Positions 53,113-61,441 are shown, counted from the first letter of the stretch. The stretch is 64,000 bases of DNA from DTU019 sp050949825 (GCA_050949825.1 JBMNGL010000003.1:248001-312000), one strand, 5' to 3'. The notes: generated by a model not told the origin, from the sequence alone. Made by a program: numbers and translations.

Positions 53113-53809
53113 CGTCGTCTTCCTCTAATTTGTAGCCGACGCCGCGTACAGTTTTTATCAGCTTAGGTTGACTGCTGTCAGCTTCAAGTTTATCCCGCAG
53201 CTTGCTTATCTGTACGTCCAGTACACGGGTGGATACCCCTGCCGGCCAATCCCACAATACCTGCAAGAGGTAGTCGCGTTTCAACACCGTGCCCCGGTTT
53301 CTGAGCAATAGTGAGAGCAGTTCGTATTCCTTCAGGGTCAGTGGCAGAGGCTGCCCATGGCGGTATATTTCGTATTGTTCGGGTCTGATCTCAAAGCTGC
53401 CAATTTTAAGCCGGGTTGATACCGGTTGCGCTTCCTCCTGTTTTCCTTTTCGGCGCAGTACCGCCTTGACCCGGGCGGTCAATTCCCGTACGCTAAAAGG
53501 CTTGGTTACATAATCATCAGCCCCGAGCTCCAACCCCACAACCCGATCGATTTCATCATCCCTGGCGGTGAGCATTATAATAGGTGTTTGCAGGCCTGCA
53601 GTGCGCATTTCCCGGCAGATTTCCAGCCCGTCTTTGCCAGGCAGCATAAGATCGAGGATAATAAGATCAGGCTTCTCCTGATTGATGAGCTGCCAGGCCT
53701 GCAGGCCATCATAAGCGTTCACCGTTTCAAAGCCAGCTTTGTTCAGATTATATGTAATTAGCCGCACCAAACTCTCTTCATCGTCAACCACTAAGATTTT
53801 GTCTAACAT
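53105..53809 (-). CDS. phoP: PhoP/PhoB response regulator
   Basis: The 234-residue OmpR-type regulator has a receiver with VVDDEESLVRLITYN, phospho-Asp in LIILDLMLPGKDG and TKPFSVRELTARV, plus a winged helix with LTLKEYELLSLLLRNRG, VLDVQISKLRDKLE and KTVRGVGYKLEE. It is followed by phoR and the pst operon in the same direction. ATG 53809 has GGAGCAAG upstream; an extended frame to 53893 is not conserved. Confidence 0.94.
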   Translation of the reverse strand: MLDKILVVDDEESLVRLITYNLNKAGFETVNAYDGLQAWQLINQEKPDLIILDLMLPGKDGLEICREMRTAGLQTPIIMLTARDDEIDRVVGLELGADDYVTKPFSVRELTARVKAVLRRKGKQEEAQPVSTRLKIGSFEIRPEQYEIYRHGQPLPLTLKEYELLSLLLRNRGTVLKRDYLLQVLWDWPAGVSTRVLDVQISKLRDKLEADSSQPKLIKTVRGVGYKLEEDDDE

Positions 53810-54029
53810 AATCTTGCTCCAGTATCGAATAGTTTTAAAAATCGAGGTAATAGTTATTACAGTCATTATGCTATATGGGATCGGTTTGAACAACTATACG
53901 ACGGCCAAATAAAACTGGACCCGTAGTAATGGTCAGCAGCCCGACTTAAAATGAACCCGTTCTGCCCTATTATTTCCGAGTGACCAATCTTACCTGGCAA
54001 ATGTAAAATTTTCCTTGGAAATCCCTATC

Positions 54030-54245
54030 ATGTTCATTCTTACTCATTACCCCTTTTCTGAAGATATACGCGAGCAAACCCTGTGTAATAGGCTAAAAGC
54101 AGTAAACAATAACCTGGGCCAGAAGAGAACCCCGCAAATTCGCAAAGCCGCACTGGCATCAATCGGCATAAAGGAGGGGGACAATGGAGCCAGGGAACAG
54201 TTACTACAGTTGGTGGAAGACATTGAACTCATTCAGGAGCAATAG
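54030..54245 (+). CDS. Small hypothetical protein
   Basis: ATG 54030 to TAG 54245 encodes 71 residues: MFILTHYPFSEDIREQTLCN, then a helical charged body ending in an acidic helix (REQLLQLVEDIELIQEQ). The ribosome site is poor (TTGGAAAT only). Codon use looks natural and a terminator follows directly, which supports it. I recognise no family. Confidence 0.4.
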   Translation: MFILTHYPFSEDIREQTLCNRLKAVNNNLGQKRTPQIRKAALASIGIKEGDNGAREQLLQLVEDIELIQEQ

Positions 54246-54251
54246 ACACAA

Positions 54252-54288
54252 AAAAACCCTGGATTTCTCCAAGGATGGTAAGGTTTTT
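54252..54288 (+). terminator. Terminator hairpin
   Basis: AAAAACC is followed by CCTGGATTTCTCCAAGG, an imperfect stem (TGGA/TCCA), and then GGTTTTT. It lies directly after the small ORF stop at 54245. Confidence 0.55.
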
Positions 54289-54407
54289 CGCATAAACAAT
54301 CAGCCCTCCAGAAAGTAGCCGATAGGCTTTGCGAGTTAAATTTTTTGACTGGCTTTTTGACAGCCTACTACCGAACCCTTATTAATAGGATTCCGATATT
54401 ATGGACT

Positions 54408-54690
54408 CTTAGGAACTATAGTGGACTTCGGTCGAATTATTTTCGTGGTGTCCCTAACCACTGATATATCGGGCTTTGTGAATAATAAAAATGGTCGGGA
54501 TGACAGGATTTGAACCTGCGGCCTTCTGGTCCCGAACCAGACGCGCTACCAAACTGCGCCACATCCCGTAGATAATACTATTCAGTTCCGCAATCAAAAT
54601 GCCAGCTGTCAAGCTGGCTATGCCCAGACGCAAACAATATTGTACCGCATAGTCATCAGATATTCAAGAAAAACCGATAATTTTGCAAAT
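54408..54690 (-). repeat. tRNA-Pro-containing segment, copy A
   Basis: This stretch of about 280 bp matches 57905-58190 on both sides of the tRNA. Upstream (plus-strand left) it shares TAGTGGACTTC and CCCTAACC...GATAT; right of the tRNA it shares GATAATACTATTCAGTTCCG, AATCAAAATGCC, GACGCAAACAATAT and AAGAAAAACCGATAATT. The copies have diverged by scattered changes, so the duplication is not recent. Boundaries are approximate. Confidence 0.7.
54492..54568 (-). tRNA. tRNA-Pro (anticodon CGG), copy A
   Basis: The minus strand starts CGGGATGTGGCGCAGTTTGG and ends CATCCCG-A-CCA, giving a 7-bp acceptor stem with C1-G72 and an encoded CCA. The anticodon arm is TCTGG-TTCGGGA-CCAGA, so the anticodon is CGG. 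The T arm contains GGTTCAAAT. All canonical features are present; length 77 nt. Confidence 0.95.
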
Positions 54691-54704
54691 GCTGGGTAGT
54701 TTAG

Positions 54705-54861
54705 GTCTAGGGGTACTCCCTTCTCCAAAAAAGGCTGCTGGCCTTTGTATCTAATAATCAGTTCGCTGATATCGGCGGGATCATAGATTACATATACCTT
54801 GCAGCCGATAAAGGTTAGTCCGTATTTCCCCCCCGCAAACTGATGCAGCCTGCCTTGTCTA
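54705..54861 (-). pseudogene. C-terminal remnant of a Mu/IstA-type transposase
   Basis: On the minus strand, codons from VDKAGCISLRGGKYGLTFIG through VYVIYDPADISELIIRYK and GQQPFLEKGVPLD match the beta-barrel Mu-transposase C-terminal domain of IstA/IS481-like integrase-core proteins. Upstream the frame is closed by stops, and no catalytic core is left. It sits between tRNA-Pro copy A and ectC. Confidence 0.6.
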
Positions 54862-54952
54862 CTTTTCTTTCTTCACAATGGAGAAAAGCACTGGCTATTG
54901 TTTCAGGATCAAGAAGTGGGAACTCCTGATAGCGGCCCGGTTGAAAATCATA

Positions 54953-55339
54953 CTATTCCTCCAGCAACGGATAGGAGCCATCTTCCTGGTGAACCTCCCT
55001 GCCGGTTACAGGCGGATTGAATACGCAGACCATATGCATATCCGATTTAGCCCGCAGCCTATGCTTTTCATGACCATTGAGGGCATAAAGCGTACCTTTT
55101 TTGATGGGATAAACATCACTGCTATTAATAACCTCTATCTCACCATTACCCTGAATGCAGTAAACTGCCTCTACATGATTTTTGTACCAGATATAAGTCT
55201 CAGTACCAGCTTTAATAACGGTGTGGTGCATAGAGAAGCCCATACCATCCTTTTTCAAGAGAAGCCGGTAGCTTCTCCAGGTATACGTGTCAATATCACT
55301 TTCGCTGCCAATAATGTCATCCAACTGTTTTACAATCAT
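54953..55339 (-). CDS. ectC: L-ectoine synthase EctC
   Basis: The 128-residue cupin cyclises N-gamma-acetyldiaminobutyrate to ectoine. It shows the EctC signatures MIVKQLDDIIGSESDID, TYTWRSYRLLLKKDGMGFSMH, EAVYCIQGNGEIEV and the metal-site residues GTLYALNGHEKHRLRA, then VCVFNPPVTGREVHQEDGSY. Length is normal. Third gene of the ect operon. Confidence 0.96.
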   Translation of the reverse strand: MIVKQLDDIIGSESDIDTYTWRSYRLLLKKDGMGFSMHHTVIKAGTETYIWYKNHVEAVYCIQGNGEIEVINSSDVYPIKKGTLYALNGHEKHRLRAKSDMHMVCVFNPPVTGREVHQEDGSYPLLEE

Positions 55340-55395
55340 GAAATGAGGTCTCCTCTCTTAAACACTCTGAGCAAATCTACTTTTATCATTACAAT

Positions 55396-56715
55396 TTATC
55401 CTGAAGCCCGCAGGCACTTCTGAGTAGAGGGGTTTTTCCTTTTGGAATTAATGTATGACTGCACCTTAATGTCTTCAATACTATTTTTAAGTATGTTTAA
55501 ACCTTCTTGCAGACCGGCCCCATCTATAGTTAAAGGCGGCATAATTTTAACGACTTCGTCCCTGGCACCTGATGTTTCCACAATTAAACCCCGATTAAAG
55601 GCGGTGGAACAGATTTTTTCTGCCAAACCATCAACCCCGCAGGCAATGCCCTGCATAAAGCCCCTGCCCCGAACTTCGCCCTTAATTTCCGGATGCTTTT
55701 TAACCATATCTACCAGGAACTTACGTATATCTTGTTCCATATTTCCCACTTGTTCAGATAGAGTATCTTCTTTCCAATAATTCAGAGACTCGGTGGCGCT
55801 TATAAAGGCCAGGTTGTGTCCCCGGAAGGTACCGTTATGTTCTCCTGCCGACCAGATATCAAATGCCGGTTTAATCAGGGTGATTGCCATGGGAAGACCA
55901 TAACCGCTGATTGATTTGGACAGGCAGACAATATCCGGGCTAATACCTGCCGGCTCAAAGCTAAAGAAGGTTCCGGTACGGCCGCAGCCGGCCTGAATAT
56001 CGTCAAAAATCAGGAGAATATCTTTTTCCTGGCAGAGAGCTTCTATACGTCTCAGCCATTCAAAACGGGCTGCGTTTAAACCGCCTTCCCCCTGCAGTGT
56101 TTCCAGAATAATAGCTGCCGGCAAGGAAACACCGCTGGAACTATCGTCAAGATACTTGCGGATGTAATCAACTGTGTCCACATTTTCGCCCAGATATCCA
56201 TCATAGGGCATAAAAACTGCATTACCCAGGGGGATACCTGCCCCCTGGCGTTTTTTGGCATTACCGGTTATAGACAAAGAACCCATAGTCATGCCGTGAA
56301 AAGCATTGGTAAAGCACATAATACTGTCTCTACCGGTAACCTTGCGGGCTAGTTTCAATGCACTTTCCACCGCATTAGTACCCGTAGGACCAGTAAACAT
56401 TATCTTATATTCCATTTTACGTGGTTTCAGGATAACTTCATTAAATTGCTTCAGAAATTCCTTTTTGGCTTCGGTAGCCATGTCAAGGCTATGAACTATA
56501 CCATCCCGGGCCAAATATTCTATGAGCTTTGCCTTTATTTGTGGGGGATTATGGCCGTAATTAAGGGCCCCCGCCCCAGAGAAAAAGTCTATATATTCCT
56601 TGTTCTTATCATCCCTGAGCCGGTAACCACTGGCCTGGGTGAAAACTGTTGGAAAACTGCGGCAATAACTTCGTACTTCAGATTCCAACTCATCAAAAAT
56701 TCTCAAACTATTCAC
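55396..56715 (-). CDS. ectB: Diaminobutyrate-2-oxoglutarate aminotransferase EctB
   Basis: The 439-residue class III aminotransferase makes L-2,4-diaminobutyrate from aspartate semialdehyde. Landmarks are IFDELESEVRSYCRSFPTVF, FFSGAGALNYGHNPP, TGPTGTNAVESALKLARK, DDIQAGCGRTGTFFSFE and the PLP-lysine segment VCLSKSISGYGLPMAI. Typical length is 420-430 residues; a short extra tail is present (KNPSTQKCLRASG). It lies 30 bp after ectA. Confidence 0.96.
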   Translation of the reverse strand: MNSLRIFDELESEVRSYCRSFPTVFTQASGYRLRDDKNKEYIDFFSGAGALNYGHNPPQIKAKLIEYLARDGIVHSLDMATEAKKEFLKQFNEVILKPRKMEYKIMFTGPTGTNAVESALKLARKVTGRDSIMCFTNAFHGMTMGSLSITGNAKKRQGAGIPLGNAVFMPYDGYLGENVDTVDYIRKYLDDSSSGVSLPAAIILETLQGEGGLNAARFEWLRRIEALCQEKDILLIFDDIQAGCGRTGTFFSFEPAGISPDIVCLSKSISGYGLPMAITLIKPAFDIWSAGEHNGTFRGHNLAFISATESLNYWKEDTLSEQVGNMEQDIRKFLVDMVKKHPEIKGEVRGRGFMQGIACGVDGLAEKICSTAFNRGLIVETSGARDEVVKIMPPLTIDGAGLQEGLNILKNSIEDIKVQSYINSKRKNPSTQKCLRASG

Positions 56716-56745
56716 GAAAAATATTCTCCTTTCGTGCTCGTTTCG

Positions 56746-57216
56746 CTATATCAAGGGGCCTATACGTAGCATAATTTCTTCTTCGTGTTGTCCGCCTGGG
56801 AATAGCCGGGAGGGGAAGCATTCATTTTCTACACAGGAGGTCTTAAGTTCATGGGCCAGCTGGTGGTACAGTTTATATGCCGCTTTATTGGAGAGGTTAA
56901 CTGTTATCTCCAGGTAACGACTGGTGCTGCAAACCTCTCTTGTCAGCAGGTGCTTTAACATCTTCATACCTAGTCGGCGACGCCGAAATGCTTCATCTAC
57001 CGCTACCTGCCAGACAAAAATTACTTCCGGTTGCTTCGGGGGATGAAAAGCTGACACAAAACCTACTATTTTACCCTCTACTTCAGCAACCACACAGGTA
57101 TCACTAAAATATTTGCTCAGCAGCAGGTAGCTATAGGCTGAATTTAGATCCAGCACCCGGGTAGACTTTACCAGTTCCCAGATACCCCTTCCATCCTCTT
57201 CAGATGGAAACCTCAA
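56746..57216 (-). CDS. ectA: L-2,4-diaminobutyrate acetyltransferase EctA
   Basis: The GNAT-fold enzyme acetylates diaminobutyrate. RFPSEEDGRGIWELVKST, LDLNSAYSYLLLSKYFSDTC, IFVWQVAVDEAFRRRRLGMKML and NLSNKAAYKLYHQLA match EctA. The start is doubtful: TTG 57216 is the first usable codon but lacks a ribosome site, while homology-like sequence (SPEINLRFP) continues 14 codons upstream to a stop with only rare start codons (ATT, GTA) near AGGGAG. The gene may use a non-standard start or carry a small change. First gene of the ect operon, behind the c-di-AMP riboswitch. Confidence 0.92.
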   Translation of the reverse strand: MRFPSEEDGRGIWELVKSTRVLDLNSAYSYLLLSKYFSDTCVVAEVEGKIVGFVSAFHPPKQPEVIFVWQVAVDEAFRRRRLGMKMLKHLLTREVCSTSRYLEITVNLSNKAAYKLYHQLAHELKTSCVENECFPSRLFPGGQHEEEIMLRIGPLI

Positions 57217-57410
57217 GTTAATTTCGGGCGATAATAGGTTATTATCTTTTACGGCTGATCACTCCCTGATTCTGTTGTAATAATAAATAGCATTCAAAAT
57301 AATCCGGTCTTTCTTCCAGGCCATCACTCCTTTGTTAAAGATATTCCTGGGAAGGAATATGGTCTGCGAAAGACCCGGGTCCAGTTTTTTACTATTACTC
57401 AAAGTAGGGC

Positions 57411-57448
57411 AAAAAAACAAATGGCCAAAGGAAGAAGCCTTTGGCCAT
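57411..57448 (-). terminator. Riboswitch-linked terminator
   Basis: On the minus strand ATGGCCAAAGG (57448-57438) pairs perfectly with CCTTTGGCCAT (57431-57421) around a 6-nt loop, with a T run after it. It lies between the riboswitch and ectA, so ligand binding presumably decides termination. Confidence 0.85.
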
Positions 57449-57469
57449 CAAAAAAACCATATATGACCC

Positions 57470-57605
57470 TGGTCTCCCTTTTACGCTTACGAGGTTAGCT
57501 GACGGGTTCGGGCCAGGGATAGCCCTACTGGAAAATCCAGATTCACCCCTTTAGATAGATTGGTTCCCCCGCTCTCCGGTAAATCCGGAGACTCAGCGAT
57601 ATGAC
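57470..57605 (-). promoter_or_regulatory. Cyclic-di-AMP (ydaO/yuaA) riboswitch
   Basis: The minus strand reads GGGGGAACCAATC, then GGGGTGAATC, TAGGGCTAT, and CCCGAACCCGTCAGCTAACC followed by CGTAAGCG, which is the conserved backbone of the ydaO class. A hairpin CTCCGGATTTACCGGAG sits in the first domain. The class binds c-di-AMP and turns genes off, usually K+ or osmolyte transport and cell-wall genes. Here the downstream genes are ectABC, so the link is control of compatible-solute synthesis. Confidence 0.9.
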
Positions 57606-57904
57606 AAGAGTTGTATTAAATTATCCCTTGACAACTACATCTATTAATATATAACATATTACCCTGTTATCACAAACCTGATATACAATATTGAGCAGTC
57701 ATATATACGGCTCTCCGGGTTACACAAAAAGCCTCCTGCCTTTTTCAGGATATTATGCTAATACGCTGGCAAATCAGAGCCAATATTCTTTGTTTGACCT
57801 TTTTGTGATAGACACAAAAACCCGTTTAACTGAGTACAGCTAAGTTACAATTCTGACAGGGTACAACGAAACCTTTATTGCCAACATTCCAATTGTTAGG
57901 GATT

Positions 57905-58190
57905 TTTAGGGAACCAGGGAACCATAGTAGACTTCAGGCAGGTTTTTTTGTTATGCCCCTAACCCCCGATATACAGGTACTTTGAGATAGTTCAAAATGG
58001 TCGGGATGACAGGATTTGAACCTGCGGCCTTCTGGTCCCGAACCAGAAGCGCTACCAAACTGCGCCACATCCCATGGATAATACTATTCAGTTCCGGAAT
58101 CAAAATGCCGGCTGTCAAGCCGGCCATGCCCTGACGCAAACAATATGTACCGCATATTGCACAGATATTCAAGAAAAACCGATAATTCTG
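57905..58190 (-). repeat. tRNA-Pro-containing segment, copy B
   Basis: Matches 54408-54690 in the same orientation (see copy A). Between the two copies lie the transposase remnant, ectCBA and the riboswitch. The match includes DNA on both sides of the tRNA, not only the tRNA. Confidence 0.7.
57998..58074 (-). tRNA. tRNA-Pro (anticodon CGG), copy B
   Basis: Sequence is identical to copy A except that the first base is T instead of C, making a U1-G72 pair, and position 26 is T instead of G. The anticodon arm (TCTGG-TTCGGGA-CCAGA) and the encoded CCA are intact. The gene may still function, but the changed first base pair makes it less canonical. Confidence 0.9.
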
Positions 58191-58240
58191 CATCTTGTGG
58201 TGTTTTTCTCTTCTTAATTGGACCGCCAGGTGCAGGGGAA

Positions 58241-58300
58241 ACAGGAGGACGTTACTTTTGCTTCTTCCCCGGGGAGGAAGCAAAAGTAACGTCCCCTGTT
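58241..58300. repeat. Long perfect hairpin
   Basis: GGACGTTACTTTTGCTTC (58247-58264) is the exact reverse complement of 58277-58294, with a GC-rich 12-nt loop, and the flanks ACAGG/CCTGT extend it with one bulged A. No T run follows, so it is more likely a dispersed palindromic repeat than a terminator. Confidence 0.7.
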
Positions 58301-58400
58301 TAATATCGCACTGACCGTGAGGGATTATATCGGACTTATATTCCATAACCAGGCTGTGATTTCTGCGCCATTATTGCCCATGAGGGGTTACAGTTGGTGC

Positions 58401-58649
58401 TCATGTCCATGAATATTGACGCTGTATATCAGCTATCTCTGCCGACCAGGAACGAACTTTTTGCTGGACCTCGCTGTCCATTACCTGATCTACCACCAGA
58501 ATCAGATCTTCACCGATCTCTATACCGATGTTATAGCGACCTTGATCGGCTGCACCGCTAACCAGCAGACCTTCATACTCTTCTTTTGACCACAGGCCAT
58601 TTTCCAGAAAGCTTTGCCGATTCATCACCATACCTTTTGTAACCTGCAC
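58401..58649 (-). CDS. Small hypothetical protein
   Basis: The start is GTG 58649 with AAAGGAGG five bases upstream. The 82-residue product is soluble: MNRQSFLENGLWSKEEYEGL, GRYNIGIEIGEDLILVVDQV, and a helical C-terminus ending in SWT. I do not recognise the family. Good ribosome site and codon use support it. Confidence 0.65.
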   Translation of the reverse strand: MQVTKGMVMNRQSFLENGLWSKEEYEGLLVSGAADQGRYNIGIEIGEDLILVVDQVMDSEVQQKVRSWSAEIADIQRQYSWT

Positions 58650-58718
58650 ACCAAAACCTCCTTTAATGATTGTCTAATAAATATCTTCTCCGGGAGGTCT
58701 GGTATTTATGTAATCTGT

Positions 58719-58979
58719 TCAGCTGCCTAAGCGGAATGCTGTTCCTTTTGCCAGGGCCTCCTTGGCAGACTTTTTCATCATTTTAATGGCCTGCTCTCTT
58801 TTCAGAGCGCTTGATTTATCGGGATGTTCTTCCACATAAACATATTGCACTGGCCGGCGTCCACGGGTGTACTTGCTGGCAGTGCCTTGATTATGTTCCT
58901 GTAAACGACGCGACAAATCGGTTGTGTAACCGGTATAAAGGCTGTTGTCACGGCATCTCAACATATAAACAAAAGGCAT
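58719..58979 (-). CDS. GIY-YIG domain (UPF0213) protein
   Basis: The 86-residue protein has the GIY-YIG core FVYMLRCRDNSLYTGYTTDL, then SRRLQEHNQGTASKYTRGRR and a helical end with ALKREQAIKMMKKSAKEAL. UPF0213 members are single-domain nuclease-like proteins with unclear substrates. ATG 58979 has GAGGTGGAG upstream; a longer frame to 59042 is unsupported. Confidence 0.88.
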   Translation of the reverse strand: MPFVYMLRCRDNSLYTGYTTDLSRRLQEHNQGTASKYTRGRRPVQYVYVEEHPDKSSALKREQAIKMMKKSAKEALAKGTAFRLGS

Positions 58980-59079
58980 AAACTCCACCTCAATATCAAG
59001 GGGACAGCACGTTTTCATCCGGCTGCCCCCCAGTACTGACAAAACTGATAGCCTGGTACTGCACTACCCTTATAAATAC

Positions 59080-59904
59080 CTAAAAGCGATGATGTGAAAC
59101 CCTTAAGGGTAATTGGAATTTATGGGTAATAGTATTGCCAATCTGTCCAATATCAGCCATGGTAACATCTATAACCATGCATTTTAGTTTAGCGTAGATC
59201 TGGTAAGCGTTATCAAGCTCTTCTGCCACCATATAGTCCAGGGTTTCCAAATCCACCGGCTGATCAAAGCTGCGCATCCTCTCCCGGCGCAGTTCCAAAA
59301 GTGTATCCACATCGATGGTCAGGCCTACCATGGGTTTCTTACCCTTCAATTCAATGATTTCTTCCGGTATTTCCGTATCCATAAGAATAGGATAATTGGC
59401 TACCTTAATACCCAAATTGGCAAGATGCATAGCCAGAGGTGTCTTGGAGGTTCTTGGCATTCCCAGTATGATCAAGTCTGCTTCTACAATGGTATCCAGG
59501 TTCTGCCCATTGTCATGTTCAATAGTGAATTCAATGGCCTTCATGCGATTAAAGTAATGATCATCCATTTGATGTGTAAGCCCTGATATGTAGGCAGGTT
59601 TCAGCCCAGTCTTTTCTTCCACGACTGTAAACAACGGAGCCATCACATTTACAGCAGTAACGCCTTGCTGCCGGGCCAAGTCATCCAGATAACAGGAGAG
59701 TTCAGGTTTTACAATGGTATAAATAATAATTGCGTCTTCTTCCGCTGCCCTGGCAATAATTTGATCAACTTGTTCCTTCTTGGTAACCCGTGAAAAACGA
59801 GTAATACTACGATCAACTTCGAATTGAAGCACAGAAGCTACTGCAATCTTTTCAGCAGTCTCCCCGACTGAATCGGAAACGGCAAAAATATGAAGTTTAA
59901 CCAC
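59080..59904 (-). CDS. Pyruvate, phosphate dikinase regulatory protein (PPSR)
   Basis: The 274-residue DUF299 protein is a bifunctional ADP-dependent kinase and Pi-dependent phosphorylase of PPDK or PEP synthase. It begins KLHIFAVSDSVGETAEKIA, and ADLIILGMPRTSKTPLAMH gives the P-loop-like nucleotide site, with KVANYPILMDTEIPEE following. GTG 59904 is eight bases after GGGGG; TTG 59907 is the alternative. No PPDK gene is in the window. The C-terminal 25 residues (MADIGQIGNTITHK) differ from the usual end. Confidence 0.9.
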   Translation of the reverse strand: MVKLHIFAVSDSVGETAEKIAVASVLQFEVDRSITRFSRVTKKEQVDQIIARAAEEDAIIIYTIVKPELSCYLDDLARQQGVTAVNVMAPLFTVVEEKTGLKPAYISGLTHQMDDHYFNRMKAIEFTIEHDNGQNLDTIVEADLIILGMPRTSKTPLAMHLANLGIKVANYPILMDTEIPEEIIELKGKKPMVGLTIDVDTLLELRRERMRSFDQPVDLETLDYMVAEELDNAYQIYAKLKCMVIDVTMADIGQIGNTITHKFQLPLRVSHHRF

Positions 59905-60030
59905 CAAAAACGCCCCCTTTGCTGCTGATGTGTCGTTAAATCCTCTGTATTAACTATATTCTATAATTCGTGTCATATCTCCTTTTTCTTTATCCTGCTA
60001 AATCTCTCTTCCAGACGGTAATCACTCAAT

Positions 60031-61113
60031 TTAGCTCCAAATCTCCACTACTCCGGTTTGCTTGCCGTTCTTATCAGTTGCCCAGCGACATTCAGTAGAC
60101 AGCAGGCTGCACATTTCCATGATGTCGTGACAGGCTAGCTGCCCTTTAAGAAAAGGGACTGCAATGAAGTAGGCCTCCTGGTTATTAACCAGGTACCGCC
60201 TTTGTCCCAATTCCACTTTAATGGCCTTGCCACCGGATGGATCGAAGCTGAACATTCCGTAGCCATAAAGATGGTCAAAACCGGCCTTGCCAAGGTCAAT
60301 GGCCTGATAATCGAGCATATTTTTCAACATGTTTACGTCTGGACTGCTGCCAAAGCGTTTCATCCAGCGCGAATACATCAAGGCCACCGCGCCAGAAATG
60401 TGCGGCGCCGCCATGGAGGTGCCAGACAGCTTGATATACTGATTGTCAATATAGGTGGAATAGGTCTCAACCCCGGGAGCAACTACATTGATATGGGGAT
60501 TGGAGTTGCTGAAATTGGCGATGCCAGTGAAAAGGTCAATGGCCCCTACTGCAACAGTCTCCGGGTAATAAGCGGGATAAGAGACCTCTTCGGTATCCGG
60601 GTTCCCATCCCCGGCATTTCCTGCCGCACAAACCACAGTAATTCCGGCCATGACCGTCTTAATAATTTCCGTATGCATAGTGGGATTGGGCAAGGGTCCC
60701 CCCAGACTCATGTTGATGACGTTGACTTGCTCTCCATTAGTTCCGCGCCAACCTCGCGCCCAGGCGATGCCGCGGTTAATATCGCTTATGCTTCCACTTC
60801 CACCGGCATTAAGCACTTTAACCGCCAGCATTTTGCATTCTGGCGCTACTCCCAGAATCTTGCCATTGGATCCAATCGTACCTGCCACATGGGTGCCATG
60901 ACCGTTGTCATCCATATAATCTTTGACCCCGGCAACCATAGAGATCCCGCCGATCACATTGGCGGCTAAATCCGGGTGGCGGTAATCCACGCCGGTGTCG
61001 ATGACCGCTACCACAGCACCCTCTCCTCTGGTGCTAGCCCACATCTTCCGAGTGGCCAGTAAGGCCACACCTGGCGGTACAAATCCCTGTACGGGCAGTT
61101 CCATACTGCCCAT
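60031..61113 (-). CDS. Subtilisin-like serine protease with C-terminal domain
   Basis: The S8 catalytic triad is complete: Asp in AVIDTGVDYRHPDL, His in DNGHGTHVAGTIGS and Ser in SGTSMAAPHISGA, plus the oxyanion Asn in VCAAGNAGDGNPD. After residue 300 comes a domain of about 60 residues (KVELGQRRYLVNNQEAYFIA to GVVEIWS) that resembles the copper-amine-oxidase-N type. No signal peptide precedes ATG 61113, and its ribosome site is absent; the open frame continues upstream (IIKPIIKQI) to a GGGAGGG site without a standard start codon. It is thus probably intracellular or its start is misassigned. Confidence 0.85.
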   Translation of the reverse strand: MGSMELPVQGFVPPGVALLATRKMWASTRGEGAVVAVIDTGVDYRHPDLAANVIGGISMVAGVKDYMDDNGHGTHVAGTIGSNGKILGVAPECKMLAVKVLNAGGSGSISDINRGIAWARGWRGTNGEQVNVINMSLGGPLPNPTMHTEIIKTVMAGITVVCAAGNAGDGNPDTEEVSYPAYYPETVAVGAIDLFTGIANFSNSNPHINVVAPGVETYSTYIDNQYIKLSGTSMAAPHISGAVALMYSRWMKRFGSSPDVNMLKNMLDYQAIDLGKAGFDHLYGYGMFSFDPSGGKAIKVELGQRRYLVNNQEAYFIAVPFLKGQLACHDIMEMCSLLSTECRWATDKNGKQTGVVEIWS

Positions 61114-61321
61114 AATCTGTTTGATAATCGGTTTAATAATGTGTATAGAACATCCCTCCCCTGCTCTATACTAAGCAACAACAGGTGAGATGTTTCCAAA
61201 CTGAAGCGCTTCTTACTATACATATATTGGACACTTGTTAAATATATAACAAATAGATGTGAAGCTTAATAAAATAATGTTATGATAAGGTTAGAGATAC
61301 AACCAGGGGTGGGTGATTTGA

Positions 61322-61441
61322 ATGAGTTCTGGTACAGCGGTTGTTGTCGTCATTGTCGCCGTATGCCTTGGATTGAGTATTGTAGCTGCAATTGTTGGCG
61401 TTTTCTTATTTAACGGCTTTAAATGGTGGGATAGATTCTAG
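61322..61441 (+). CDS. 39-residue single-span membrane peptide
   Basis: ATG 61322 to TAG 61441 encodes MSSGTAVVVVIVAVCLGLSI, then AAIVGVFLFNGFKWWDRF, one strong membrane helix with a tryptophan-rich basic end. GGGGTGGGTG lies upstream. Small single-span peptides of this kind regulate membrane enzymes, but no partner is obvious. It is too short for most gene callers. Confidence 0.5.
   Translation: MSSGTAVVVVIVAVCLGLSIVAAIVGVFLFNGFKWWDRF

Noticed and set aside
60202..60969. 255-residue open frame opposite the subtilisin gene
   Set aside because: Antisense to a clear S8 protease, histidine-rich and without motifs.
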